Source of the DNA: Clostridiales bacterium
GTDB taxonomy: Bacteria > Bacillota > Clostridia > Oscillospirales > Acutalibacteraceae
Direction: 5' to 3'
NCBI GenBank assembly: GCA_014799585.1
Contig: JAAVHU010000020.1
Span: forward strand, 9,582-14,929
Length of the DNA: 5,348 nt
The notes below the pieces were generated by a model. It saw only the letters and a list, made by a program, of their open reading frames with translations. It did no database searches and had not been told where the DNA came from. Positions 5,169-5,348 of the stretch are shown here, one piece after another (position 1 is the first letter of the stretch; each line of letters begins with the position of its first letter). The position numbers were made by a program, and so were the translations under genes.

Positions 5169-5348
5169 ATGAAAATTTTAGTTTTAGGTTTGGGTCTTAT
5201 TGGTGCAAGTATTGCAAAGACCTTAAAGAAAAATACAAATCATTATGTTTACGGCTGGAACAGAACAAAATCTGTTACCGAAAAAGCAATTGCAGATGGT
5301 GCAATTGATGAAACAGGCGAGCTTGATGAACTGCTTTCCAAAGCAGAT
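5169..5348 (+). CDS. tyrA: Prephenate dehydrogenase, N-terminal part (cut by window edge)
   Basis: Sixty codons are visible, open to the right edge. They encode a Rossmann NAD(P)-binding start, ILVLGLGLIGASIAKTL (3-19), with the GxGxxG loop at 7-12. VYGWNRT and KAIADGAIDE follow, a spacing and wording typical of prephenate dehydrogenase, which converts prephenate to 4-hydroxyphenylpyruvate in tyrosine synthesis. A modest ribosome binding site, GTGGAAG (5154-5160), lies 8 nt before the ATG. The catalytic C-terminal domain is outside the window. Another NAD-dependent dehydrogenase, such as the 3-hydroxyisobutyrate type, remains possible, but GLIGASIAK favours TyrA. Other aromatic amino acid genes might follow beyond the edge. 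Confidence 0.8.
   Translation, partial: MKILVLGLGLIGASIAKTLKKNTNHYVYGWNRTKSVTEKAIADGAIDETGELDELLSKAD

Noticed and set aside
1..5348. Defence island, toxin-antitoxin pair, insertion sequence, tRNA or rRNA
   Set aside because: Every long frame is explained by a known family. Gaps are under 180 bp and hold no transposase, cloverleaf or rRNA-like sequence.

Overview
The window looks like chromosomal DNA from a low-GC, Gram-positive, probably intestinal member of the Clostridia. This is an inference from AT-rich intergenic DNA, a strong AGGAGG ribosome binding site, an Lsa-family ABC-F gene, and a cytoplasmic GH28 enzyme beside housekeeping genes. I see no phage, insertion-sequence, tRNA, rRNA or CRISPR features.

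Layout: (1) 39-1499 (+) encodes an Lsa-type ABC-F ribosomal protection protein. It converges on (2) 1545-2936 (-), an uncharacterised FAD-dependent dehydrogenase of the COG2509 type, with a hairpin terminator between the two 3' ends. (3) The 177-bp gap 2937-3113 is the busiest non-coding stretch. It holds two divergent promoters that are near mirror images and share one -35 heptamer, an operator-like inverted repeat, and a terminator-type hairpin in the 5' leader of the dehydrogenase gene. (4) 3114-4487 (+) is a GH28 polygalacturonase-type enzyme without a signal peptide. (5) 4539-4994 (+) is an O6-alkylguanine-DNA alkyltransferase (Ogt/MGMT). (6) 5169 to the right edge (+) is the start of a gene that reads as prephenate dehydrogenase (TyrA).

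The genes do not form an obvious pathway: antibiotic tolerance, redox, pectin oligosaccharide breakdown, DNA repair and tyrosine synthesis. The only pair with a visible regulatory link is the dehydrogenase and GH28 genes, which share the divergent promoter region.

The most unusual signal is a set of three short palindromes after the GH28 and ogt genes (4498-4521, 5004-5026, 5038-5060). Each is GTAG followed directly by a hairpin with 9-bp arms. Arm sequences differ but length and position are kept, and the last two form an inverted pair. This is the architecture of REP/BIME (REPIN) elements mobilised by TnpA_REP (RAYT) transposases, which are best known from Gammaproteobacteria.
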